Source: Gymnopilus junonius (lineage: Eukaryota > Basidiomycota > Agaricomycetes > Agaricales > Galerinaceae). From it: a stretch of 30,685 nt of DNA. The stretch is taken from contig JADNYJ010000384.1 in NCBI GenBank assembly GCA_015501075.1, forward strand, positions 1-30,685. Reading direction: 5' to 3'. Positions 20,142 through 30,173 of this stretch are shown here, one piece after another. The position numbers were made by a program, and so were the translations under genes. Under the pieces are notes generated by a model that was not told the DNA's origin, did not search any database, and saw only the letters and a list, made by a program, of their open reading frames with translations. Numbering within the stretch: position 1 is the stretch's first letter; every line of letters begins with the position of its first letter.

Positions 20142-20575
20142 GTTACTCTTGTGTGATTCATAGAGGAAATAAAGAGCATGAATTAAAGATATTATTGAGA
20201 GCATATTAGCTAAATCTTGTACAGAAGATGACTACTGACTCCAAAGTCAGATTAAGGTTGAGCACGAGCCCAGCAACCACCCCGACGCAGACTGACGCTC
20301 AATGTTGGCGATGAGCGGGCACTGATGATGTGGCAACAGATTTGATGGCACCGCAGAGCCCTGATGATGCTCAAAGCCAAAATAAGCCAAAGTGGGATTA
20401 AGGGTTCACCTTCTTTTCTCACCAAGTTGAGGCTCCGACTGATTCTCGGCCTCTTGCCGACTTTCAAATCGAATTCAAATGAACCTCAAATGAACCTCAA
20501 ATCGAGCTCAAATCGAGCACTCTGAAGAACCCTAATATACCGTGTGAATGAGATTGACTTTCAGAGTCACGAAGA
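20142..20575. other. Non-coding flank with short tandem repeat
   Basis: No gene is recognised. It does not continue the oxidoreductase found on the other side of the element. It contains an 11-nt tandem repeat at 20464-20518. Confidence 0.5.
20464..20518 (+). repeat. 11-nt minisatellite, about five copies
   Basis: Consecutive units read TTCAAATCGAA, TTCAAATGAACC, TCAAATGAACC, TCAAATCGAGC, TCAAATCGAGC. The copies vary between GAACC and CGAGC endings. Confidence 0.6.
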
Positions 20576-20576
20576 A

Positions 20577-22009
20577 TTAACACGGACCTTGGAGGAGTGC
20601 CGATAGCAGGGGTTTTTTCAAGAATATCTGCCAGTTTTGAAAAAGACCAAGATCGTAAATTCTCTCATTCGGCAAAACCGCACCTGTGGTGGCGTGGTTA
20701 GGTCCTCCTTTGGGAATGCAAACAAAGTAATGGCTTGTATACGTTTAGGGTCATTCGAGGGAGGTCGTAATGATTCTAAGGTAGTTTCTCCACGAAGGAT
20801 TTTGCAGATGGACGTTGCCGTCATACACTTGTGGATGAGGATATCAGTACCGAAGAAGAATTAAGAGCATTTCTACACACGTACGACCGAGAAAATAGAC
20901 AAAAGGAGAGTAATACCTGCAGTGGCAAGAACTCGGAGATGAGGTTCTTCAACGAGATGGCCATATTGGGGAGTTAAATCTCCTTGGCAGTCAACTTTCA
21001 TCAGAATATATCCAAGAAGCATGCCGACTATCCATCTTCCAAAGGACCAGCACAGACAACCCATGATCCCCACCAGTCCCACCAGACTTCATTTGCCCAA
21101 GTGTTTTGATGGGAAGTTTTCAGTGCCAACAGCGCATGGGTAATCAGGATTCTGCATATGGGAAAAATGGCGACCAAGAAAGTCACGGGTAAAAGGCACA
21201 AAAGACAGATGAAGGCTTTGAGTTTGGAAAGTGTTACGCAATTCCCTAGCTGAAAAAGGTGGTAAGTCTTTGCTCAGAAAGCCTTGAAACGTTGGAAAAT
21301 TATACCCATGGACAATGGTGATCAAAGTCAAGTCTACAAACACCACAAGTTGAGCAATGGTGGGTCCGCGGTGGTTTCCATTTACCGTTGCAATCGCCCT
21401 TGTTGCAAACTACGAGGTCACCAGTTTTGGTCGCACATTGATAGGGTTCCGTTAATAGTATCTTCTCCGGGAGTGGATACAGAGCAACATTGTGGGATCG
21501 ACGGCCTAAGCACAGGTACAAATAGAGTCCAGCAACAGAAGAAATGAGTAGGTTGGTAGACACTATATATAGGCTGCAAAGCACGTATGTCAATGAGTAA
21601 CAAAGACAAAATTTTTGGGGATTGGCAACACAAACATCCAAGCAAATAAGACGAATAACGGCGAACGAGCCAAGAGACTATAGCACGTTACATTATAACT
21701 CAGTATAGAGACAAAATATTTCGGAAATATATCAGAAAGGAACTTACCTCCAATATGAAACGTACACAGATACCAGCCAAACCTTCAGTAGTACATAATT
21801 AGACTCGATTCGGAAGTTGGCAAAGGCTCAGGTACAAACGCTATAAGGGAGAAGACAAAGACCTGGACGATAGTTTCTATTAATACTGTCCATTTGAAGG
21901 CGAATGAAGAGAGCAGCCAAGTATCGCAGACCGTCATGCAGATGCTCGTAAGACAGCGAAGTGGTCGACGGCGGACGCGGACTTGAGAGGCAGTAAACGA
22001 ACCAAACAC
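20577..22009 (-). CDS. DHHC-type protein S-palmitoyltransferase, frame breaks
   Basis: An integral membrane enzyme that attaches palmitate to Cys of target proteins. Exon 1 (22009 to about 21748) starts [17 protein letters not shown] and carries a transmembrane helix ([14 protein letters not shown]); it needs one shift near 21790 to reach GICVRFILE before a GTAAGT donor. A further exon holds a second hydrophobic region and the Cys-rich domain [20 protein letters not shown], then FDHHCPWV (DHHC at 21312-21323). An intron follows, then [12 protein letters not shown], more membrane helices, a shift near 21045 (WVVCAGP to FGRWIVGM), and the cytosolic tail [14 protein letters not shown]. After another shift comes [15 protein letters not shown], and the stop is at 20577. 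Catalytic Cys and zinc-binding residues are intact. It is divergent from the phosphatase gene, 150 bp away. The three indels could be base errors or a dead gene. Confidence 0.78.
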
Positions 22010-22159
22010 TCCGTTACTAAATATCTACTTTCACACCCATGACATTCAATGATTTTGATTGATAGCTCATTATGACAACCATCTTAAGCAGCTAGCACAG
22101 GCCCTTGCCCCTCTTTCCAACACATCCAACTCACTGAGCCGGATCCATTCATAACAGAA

Positions 22160-22848
22160 ATGCTTTCTTTCCCCTCGCAAAACTGGGCAAAGGCTCTGGT
22201 CCCGCTAAAGCAAAACTCAATTTGAATTGCTTACCCGGATATGGTCGCTTGGCCAGCCTTATCACCTCGCGACTCTATCTCTCAGATCTCTGGACTGCTA
22301 GCAATGCCGAAAAACTTAGCGAGCTTGGTATAACTCATGTTATATCAGTCCTCGAAGCCAAGCCAGACCTTCCAGAGTTCATTCGTCATGATCGAAGACT
22401 TCATTTGCCCATTGCAGACCGAACGGAGTCAGATATCTTGCAATACTTGGATACTACGACAGCCTTCATTTCGAAAGCTCTTGAAGAAGACGAGAACAAC
22501 AAGGTCTTAGTATGTTTTTGAGTTCTGAATCTGTCGAACTGCCCTTATATTTCATTTAAAGGTCCACTGTGTTCAAGGGATCAGCCGCAGTGCAACAGTA
22601 GTCTGCGCATACCTTATTGCGACCACCGGTATGACCGCGACGGCCTCGATTGAACATGTTCAATCTGTCCGTGCATTGTTTGTCCCAACCTTGGATTCCG
22701 ACTGCAGTTGGACGAATACTCAACTAAATACGTGAAACCCAAACCTCATCCACTGCAAACTACCTTTTTAGAATTCTTTAACCTTGGGAGAGTCTCGGCA
22801 CGATTACACAAATCAAGAAACAAAGAGAACATTGTGAAGGATCCTTGA
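22160..22848 (+). CDS. Dual-specificity protein phosphatase, frame breaks
   Basis: Two exons: about 22160-22509, then 22562-22848 after a GTATGT..AAG intron. N-terminal blocks are LASLITSRLYLSDLWTA, LGITHVISVL and HLPIADRTESDI. The active-site loop VHCVQGISRSATVVCAYL has the HC-x5-R signature of Cys-based DSPs; the general acid is probably Asp in IADRTE. Family members continue with a CPN-type segment, here read only after a one-base shift near 22681 (NLGFRLQLDEYSTKYVKP), ending at TGA 22846-22848. The ATG at 22160 is one base out of frame with the body, so a second indel probably lies near 22165. At about 200 residues it has normal length. It would dephosphorylate Tyr and Ser/Thr, and the substrate is unknown. 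It converges with the Med4 gene. Confidence 0.77.
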
Positions 22849-23051
22849 GGCCCCCAGACTTCAGTACTCAACAAAGTCAGCGATTTTCATGTGATGCCAT
22901 TGGGGTATACTTATTATTTCTTTATACTACAACACCGACTTGATAACGTACAGCAGCATTTTTGGGACACATGACATGCTTTCAATCCTGCGTCTCATGG
23001 AAATGTAAAGTGACACGAAGTGGGAGGACCAGATGACAATGAGAAAAGGCC

Positions 23052-23835
23052 CTACAAATCGGGGTTGAGGTCCAAATCGAGATCAAAGAACTGAGGTTGA
23101 GGGTACGAAGATCTTGTCGATAAGGGTTGGCACCGGGCATGTTGGGGCCCGCATCTACTTTTGGCGACATAGTTGGGGCTATATATGAATAGTCATTCAT
23201 TGACATCGGATTGTAATGTAAATAGAATATTCTTACGGTGTCCAACAGAGTGCGTTTCTCCTAGCAGTCCAAGAGGTGCTTCGGCATTCAAGCCCGCGGC
23301 GCATCTTCTCTTCATTGGGGAAAGGAGGGAAAAACAGTGGAGGTGGAGGTTGGCCAGGAAGTGTGAGATCAGGCATGTTGGGAGGAGCAGACGTGAATGC
23401 ACTAAGACTCTGAGCATATGCAAGTAATTCGGGATATGGGATTGAGGCTGCACACAGATTGTTTTAATATGCTTGGAATATTTTTCAAGGATTGCTGTGG
23501 GTCTACCTTTCTTAGCTTCCTCGATAGCTTTGATACGTTCATCTCCTTCTTCTATCAGTTCTTCTAGTTCTGCCTTCCCAGATGCCAGCTCCACACATAT
23601 TTCGCGCCATTGGGCTTCTAGGTCAAGAATTTCAGCCTCGAGAGGTCAATCTTTCTCTGCTTGATTTGATGAGTATGAGCCAGATTGATGGCAGATACTA
23701 AAGCTTTGTCACATTCCAGGAAAGTAGAGAGCGGGGGACGTGGGGAGGTTTTGGACTGAGGAGGTGACAATGATAAACAGGTATTAGCCAAGGCTTGCAG
23801 CTCGCTCAATGGTGCGAGTAAGGTCGCGACATTGA
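23052..23835 (-). CDS. MED4: Mediator complex subunit 4, frame breaks
   Basis: Med4 belongs to the middle module of Mediator, the nuclear bridge between activators and RNA polymerase II. From the N-terminus: LLAPLSELQALANTCLSLSP, LSTFLECDKALVSAINLAH, THQIKQRKI, then after a shift near 23645 LEAEILDLEAQWREIC and ELASGKAELEELIEEGDERI, a heptad-rich coiled coil typical of Med4. An intron (GTAGAC..TGTGCAG, about 23427-23503) follows, then SIPYPELLAYAQSLSAFTSA, a Pro-rich segment (LPGQPPPPLFFPPFPNEEKM), a shift, LNAEAPLGLLGETHSVG, one more intron, and the end FFDLDLDLNPDL with TAG at 23052-23054. The acidic DLDLNPDL tail is typical of fungal Med4. The start is uncertain: an ATG near 23835 is one base out of frame. 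The gene is divergent from the CLC gene, about 270 bp apart. Confidence 0.75.
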
Positions 23836-24105
23836 TGCATTGGCATGTTGTGACCCAGATGGATGACTGGCAGCTTAGACTGTTGCGACATAACGTTGGA
23901 GACAATCCAGACCGTATAATTATGCTTAATTTAAAATCCTGGAAGCATCCGGGCATATCGCATTTTTGAGCAATCACTTTCAACATTGGGAGGTTCATTT
24001 TACCAGACGCGACTGTTTGGCTATAAACGCGCATTGCAAATATCGTTTCTGGCTGCGTCGTGCCTGGTTCTCCTGAAGACTCTTCGATTTACATGTCTGG
24101 CTGAT

Positions 24106-27100
24106 ATGCCAACTGGATATCGACGCACACAGGGCGACATTGTTTATGAAGAAGATCAATATGAATTGACAGAAGACGGACGTATACCTATTCCGGTCCG
24201 CCGAACCGCTAAATACCAGGATGGCGATACCATTGACTGGCTTCACGAGGAGGGGCTTGAACGCGAGCGCAAATCATGCTCTACAGTCGCAGGCGGGGTG
24301 TTAGAGGAATTCTCCCCCAGCATTGGAGTCTGCTCGCATGTGGTTTTTGTTGTAACAACTGGGTTTGCTATTGGCATTGCTGGAGCCTGGCTTGATGTTC
24401 TGGTCAAATGGTGTGTCCTGTGCTAATAAACTTTCTCCACTAACTATAATATTTCTCCCCTAAACAGGCTTGGGGACCTACGGGAAGGAAATGCTCATAC
24501 GGCTTCTTTTACAACTCAAACGCTTGCTGTTCTGGCCTTGACCGTATGCTAGAACATTCATTGAACTCTTTCATACCCTCACTTCTATATTAGCCGGTGA
24601 AGTATGCCAGGAGTGGCAAAGTTGGGGCGACTATTTCAACGTCCACTCTATTTTCGGACACTCCTTATTACAAGCATCTATCTACGTCGTACTTGCAGTG
24701 CGTCTTTCAACTGTCCCGTATTATTGCAGAAATTAACAAATCCGAATCCGCAGGTTGCTTTCGCAGGAAGTGCAGCACTCTTAGTAGTCACTTATGCACC
24801 TCTGTAAGTCGTTTGATACCTGAAAAGTTGAGAACCCAGCTAATTTTACTTTCGAAGTGCTTTCCATACTGGAAGTTCGTCTGTTTTCTCATTGGACAGC
24901 TCGGAAGGCTCAAGTTGCTAACTACTTTATCTGTCTTCAGTCCCAGAAATCAAAGCAGTATGTCTGTTGGCTGTTCTATAAACATACTTTAACGACTTTT
25001 AGATTCTTGGAGGCTATGTTTGATGCATTCCTGACTCCCTGGATACTGTTGATAAAGGCTCTTGGATTGGCTCTGGCAGTAGCATCTGGTCTTTCGCTTG
25101 GGAAGGAGGTAATTTCATGTATTTACACCTAGAATGTGGATTAAAATCTCTATCTAGGGACCTTTGGTTCATGTTGCTTGTTGCGTGGCCTATTTACTGT
25201 CTCGATTATTCAAAGACTTTCGACACAATGAAGGTGACTATCTCCTCAATCTTAGATCCCCTCTAGTTTCTAATAGGCGATTATTCAAGCTCAAAAACGT
25301 AAGATACTAGCGGCAGCGGCAGCGGCAGGTGTATCGGTGGCTTTTTGGTAGTCCACTAGGAGGAGTACTATTTGGCTTGGAAGGTGGGAGCCTGCAGATA
25401 TCGGGCCATGCTGTGTCTTCATTTCCTGCCTCTTAGAACTCGATACCTTTGCAAATGAATCAGACGTCATGTGGAGAGGATTTGTCGCCTCTGCTATTGC
25501 GGCCGTTTCCTTACAATGGGTCAACCCTTTTGGTACTGCGAAATTGGTTCTCTTCCAGGTACGACTCAATAGATTCGAGAAGTGCGGAGCTTTGAGTCTT
25601 CTTTAGGTGACTTTTGTTTCCGATGCATGGAGGGCTTTTGAACTGGCAAGTATTAAACAGCTTAGTTCTTGGTTCTTGCTGACATGTAGCAATAGGTCCC
25701 ATGGGTGATTCTGGGTGTTGTAGGCGTGTGTATTTTACTACTGTTATATCCATTATTTTTTAATTGACTTGAAATGCAGGGCGTTCTTGGTTCACTTCTA
25801 ATACGCCTAAACGTCGAAATTGCCCTTCGACGGAACACTCTCCTTCGTAGATGGCCCATACTGGAGGTTATTTGCGTTAGCGCCGTCACGGCAGCTCTGA
25901 GTTATCTAGTAAGTGATTTTAGCCCTATTTCTTCCTTCTTGCCTCCTCGCTAAGGCATTGTTGCAAGATCGTCTTTGCCAGGTGAATCTCGTCTTGAGAC
26001 ATTTCGATTTGTCTAATTAAGGTGAAAGAGCACAAACATCAGAGTTAGTTGCAAATTTGTTTCAAGAGTGCGATCCCACCAAGGGTGACTACCACGGATT
26101 ATGCAAGTAAGTTGTTATGGTCGCCGGAAGCTTCTTTGTTTTGTAACTTTCTTTTAGCCCTACTGCGACTGCAGAAAACGTGTTTCTCTTATGCTTGACG
26201 GCAATTCTCAAACTCATTCTTACAGCATGGACTTTTGGCATGATGGTATGTAAAATGTTTCTTGGAGAAAGCTTCTTAATTAAAGGTATTTCTAGGTGCC
26301 TGCTGGAATTTTCTTGCCTACAATAGCAGTGGGCGCATGTCTGGGTCGCGCCATGGGTTTAATCATGTATGTTCTGTGTCCTTTGATTGACCAATCTCTC
26401 ATCATATCTGTAGGCAAAGCTTGTACAGGGCTTATCCAACAGCTTGGATGTTCTTGTCTTGTCCGCCGGATCCATCTGTGGGGTGTATCTCTCCTGGGTT
26501 TTATGCGGTCATCGGGGCATCGGCGATGTTGGGTGGAGTGACTAGAATGACCAGTAAGTCCATCAACGACTTAAGGTTATGTTTACGTGACTGAGCTTTT
26601 TTTGAAACCAGTTTCATTAGTTGTCATTCTTTTTGAGGCGAGCTTCTTTCAATATCTTTTCACTTCTGCTTGCCTGACACTGTTATCAGTTGACTGGGGC
26701 CTTATCGCATGTCTTGCCCATCATGATTTGTGTCATGACATCGAAATGGTTGGCGATGCGATGGGAAAGGATGGCATATATTCCGTGTGGATTGCAATGC
26801 GCCGTTATCCTTGGCTTCCGCCAGTAGATTATCGAGACCGAGGAGAAACTGGTGCTCATTTGATGAAACCATTGTCTGAGGTTATTGTCATTGAGGATGC
26901 TGTTACCACTGTAGGTAACCTGAAGGCACTCCTTGCTCGCACCACTATCACGGATTCCCCATCATTGGCAAAGCAAACGAACTTGTGGGATATGCAACCA
27001 CACAAGAACTCCTTACAGCGCTTGGTAAACTTACGGTTTTGATGTCTTCCGTTTATTGTGATTGATAGCGTCCCTTGTCTAGACCAACTCCAACTAGATG

Positions 27101-27466
27101 AAACTGAATTGGATATGCAAAAGCTATGCACTTTTTCTTCACATCAACTGCGAATGTCCCCCGAAGGACGTGTGGATTTATCAAATGCCCTTGAGGACTC
27201 GATAATCCAACTCAGGAAAGAAGTGCCGCAAGAACTTGTCGTGAACATGTTCCAGAAACTTGTGCGTGTTGATTCATTTTTCCCATATCCAAGTTGCTCA
27301 ACTTGGCCACCCATTTCTAATGTAGAATCTCCGCCAAGTCTTGTTCACGCATGCAGGACAGCTGACAGGCCTGGTCACAAAAAGAGATGTAGTAAACCTG
27401 TTGACAAGTCATTTTCCTCACGCGGCTGCATTACCGCAGGACCCATCTCGAGTGCGGCCTCCATGA
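24106..27466 (+). CDS. CLC-type chloride transporter, many introns, frame breaks
   Basis: A voltage-gated chloride channel/antiporter family protein (Gef1-like), probably in endosomal or Golgi membranes. At least 16 exons start at MPTGYRRTQGD. Recognisable parts are an N-terminal cytosolic region; GAWLDVLVKW; CSGLD then GEVCQEW, WGDYFNV; the first filter motif AFHTG-IPEIK built from two 17-nt exons; GLSLGKE-GPLVH with the gating Glu; GSPLGGVLFGLEE with the proton Glu of transporters; VPAGIFLPTIAVGACLGR; FYAVIGASAMLGGVTRMT; FELTGALSHVLP; then two CBS domains (LMKPLSEVIVIED, GFPIIGKANELVGYAT; LRQVLFTHAGQLTGLVTKRD). The stop TGA is at 27464-27466. About five small indels break the frame (near 24490, 25018, 25342-25346, 26748 and 26942), two or three of them in homopolymers. 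The retained gating and proton glutamates suggest a Cl-/H+ antiporter rather than a channel. Confidence 0.85.
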
Positions 27467-27826
27467 TTCATACTCTAGGATACACGGATTTTACTTGTAA
27501 TTTATTTACACTACTACTACTAACATGACTTTAGACATACTCGAGTTTCCAAGTGCAGAAAGTCCCTGTGCTTAACGATTTCGATAGTGAGATGGTGACA
27601 AATAAAATTGTCACTGTTTACAATGTATTATGCTATCTCTATCGTGGTACATACTACACTGACTAAACCCGTGATAAAAAGTAACATGAAATCGACAGAA
27701 AGGAGACCACCGAGTAGACGGCATAAAAAATGCGGAAAAGATAACGGTAAGTAGCATTTGTCTGTTTCTGTGAGATAAAGAAATGTGAAAATTTTCAATG
27801 TGCTCAATATTTATTTACGACACAAT
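27467..27826. other. Convergent 3' ends, no gene
   Basis: A/T-rich intergenic sequence between the stops of the CLC gene and the DUF2408 gene, which run toward each other. It should hold both 3' UTRs and polyadenylation sites. No further open frame of note was seen. Confidence 0.5.
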
Positions 27827-29949
27827 TCATTGCTTTGGATCGGAGCCAGAGTCAGAATCGTACTCGTAGTCTTCTTCTTCCTCTTCATCCTCCTCCTCTT
27901 CGGCTTCGTCCATTGATTCCTTCAACTATCAATAGAGAAATCAGGGGCTATGATAAATGTGAGCAACGAGAGTTAGTTAATATTACCCACCATTTCCACT
28001 AGTTCGTGACATTCACTCAGGTTTGCGTTTATGATGCCTTGACCTTCAGGAATCGAGCCATCAACGCCTATGAAACGTCCATCTTTTCGCATGGAATCGA
28101 TTTGGAACAAAGCAAGCTGATACTATGCAACCAATATTCAAAGACATGGTGAAATTTCGGCGGACGGATGGACTTACAGGATATAGGTCTCGAGCATTGA
28201 AAGGCCCCCCGTATTTCAGTACCTCGTTTAAACACTTCTTCACGGTTGTGAGTTTGTTTGCCTGACCTCTTGGTCAGGATTCGCTTCAGCATTAGAGATA
28301 AAGTTCTTACTACTGGCATCAGTTCCTCTGACACTGGTTCGCTAGAAGAAAGCAGGCGATATATGAGACCATAACATCGTCTTAGCAGGTAAAGAAGGAC
28401 CTGAACAAGAAGGTCAGGGATCCCGATGTAAATGTGACTTGATATGGTAACAACATATTGTCCTGGGGGTCGATTGCCATCGGCATCCACAAATTTGCCG
28501 TCGACTCGCATTTTGTCGATTTCCTGCAGACTCAGAGAATAATTCCAGAGATCTGTTTCTCGCAAGCTCCACCGGTGAGTCATTACTAAACTCTCGAGTT
28601 CCACTCGGATGTCGCGTAGCCGATCATATATAGGTTTCAAGGACGAGGCAACATTTTTTTGAATCTTCATTGGCCTTGATCTCTTGAACAATTTCGAAGC
28701 ATTCTTCGAGTAGAGAGGAGCAAATTGCTTGAGACGAAGGAACAATTCCTCCGGGTCCAAGAAATTTGCCATCCACCCGCGTCCTATGAAATTTTAGAAA
28801 AAAGGTCAGTATATGAACAGAAAGTGTGGGCGGTAGATAGGTATAATAGATATAAATTGAGGTAGGAACGTCTTCTGAAGGAAAATATCCTTTTACTATC
28901 GGAAGAAGACACTCAACGAATCAATCCTTCGAAGCTCTTCTTGGAGGGGCTTCAATTCAGCCTTGTGAGATCCTTCTTTAGCGGCAAGAGCTACAAGTTG
29001 CCGTCGAATGGTGACTAATTTCTGGTGCAAAGGGACAAGTTCGGGCGAAAGTACTGCAAGTGATTCCTGCAGTTGTTTCACGATGGCCTCTGGACCAATA
29101 TGTGACGTAAACAATCAGGCGCATCAAAACAGTTATTCAATACGAACCACATTCGTTAAGTTGACGTTCGAGCAACTTCGTTACAGCTTTCGGATTCTTA
29201 GCGTGTTCACCATCCTGCTGAACAATCTGACGCAACTCGGCCAATCGCTTTTGAAAAGGCTTTAAGTCAGCTTCATTATAAACCGCGGATTCATTCATGT
29301 GATTGAGAATTTGCTGTAAAAAGAGAAATATTGGTAAGTACGACGATTACGAAGAAGCGTATCTTGGCTGGAAAGAAAATAACCCGGCGTTCCTTTCAGG
29401 ATAGGGTGACACAGTGAAGAATGTGTCTAGATGTAGATCTTGACAGGACACGCGACGGGAATCCTTGAAATGGTATCACTAACCCGCATGGAGGCAATCT
29501 GGCAGTAAGTTGCAGGAGCGTCCCTTGTCTTGCCAATAGTGAGGTAGAAAGGGAAAGTAAGCTAAAAACATCGGCGAGGGTCGTGTCCACCCTGTTATTA
29601 TATGCTGTATTGTCGTCTCGGACGTCATTGAGTTTCGTTACTGCCGATGAAATGAGTGATTAACGGCCGTCTCAAGAAGTCGAAATGGATATCCATACTC
29701 TGCTTTACGACAGCCTGATGCAATTGGTTAACATCGGAGGCCTTGATGAACTCGCCGCGGTCTTTCTTGAGTGCGGTGAGTCTGTTTCGAATGCTACGAC
29801 CATGACGGGATGAGAAGGGTATATAAGAAGAGAAGGCTTGACTATACTTGATGAGAGCCTCTAGGATAGGAAGTTCTATTCATATGCGTTAAAGACTGAG
29901 TGGTGGAGATTGAGAGAGATATCGGACCTTCCTGGGGCACTGGAGCCAT
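27827..29949 (-). CDS. DUF2408 (UPF0662) family protein
   Basis: The minus strand encodes a conserved fungal cytoplasmic protein of unknown function with repeated helical units. It starts MAPVPQE at 29949. Exons then give LPILEALIKY, RLTALKKDRGEFIKASDV, LTIGKTRDAPATYCQ, HMNESAVYNEADLKPFQKRL (acceptor TTTTTACAG), EAIVKQLQESLAVLSPEL, RVDGKFLGPGGIVPSSQAIC, KPIYDRLRDIRVELESLV, EIDKMRVDGKFVDADGN, KCLNEVLKYGGPFNARDLYP and IDSMRKDGRFIGVDGSIPEG. The acidic tail reads EEEEDEEEEEDYEYDSDSGS, ending at TGA 27827-27829. The repeated RxDGKF-x(3-4)-G motif is the family hallmark. Splice sites are clean. There are two apparent indels: an extra base in a run of seven T (28654-28660, plus strand) and one near 29556. 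Otherwise the gene looks intact. It is divergent from the next gene with 225 bp between starts. Confidence 0.82.
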
Positions 29950-30173
29950 GAGTCACCGAGAAGACAGGAGGGTTAATGGCTAGCAGAGAAAGACTAGCCG
30001 AGATTATAAATGTTAAATAACGAGAACAGTCTGCGAGAGTGACTCCATCGATGATCTATTTCACTCGTTTCCCACGCTGGCTTAATCTAATCTACAGTTA
30101 TAAATGTAGCCCCTGTCCTCAAGCTTTCGACGCATAAACCTCTCTTGCCACCTCATCTTACCTGAACGGTGAC

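Noticed and set aside
20142..20575. Search for the missing 5' half of the oxidoreductase or a nested LTR in the right flank
   Set aside because: No matching peptide was seen on either strand. The GTTAC after the LTR resembles the LTR start but is not followed by further LTR sequence.
25309..25329. GCA/GCG triplet repeat
   Set aside because: It codes for the normal poly-alanine stretch in the CLC protein, so it is not treated as an independent repeat.
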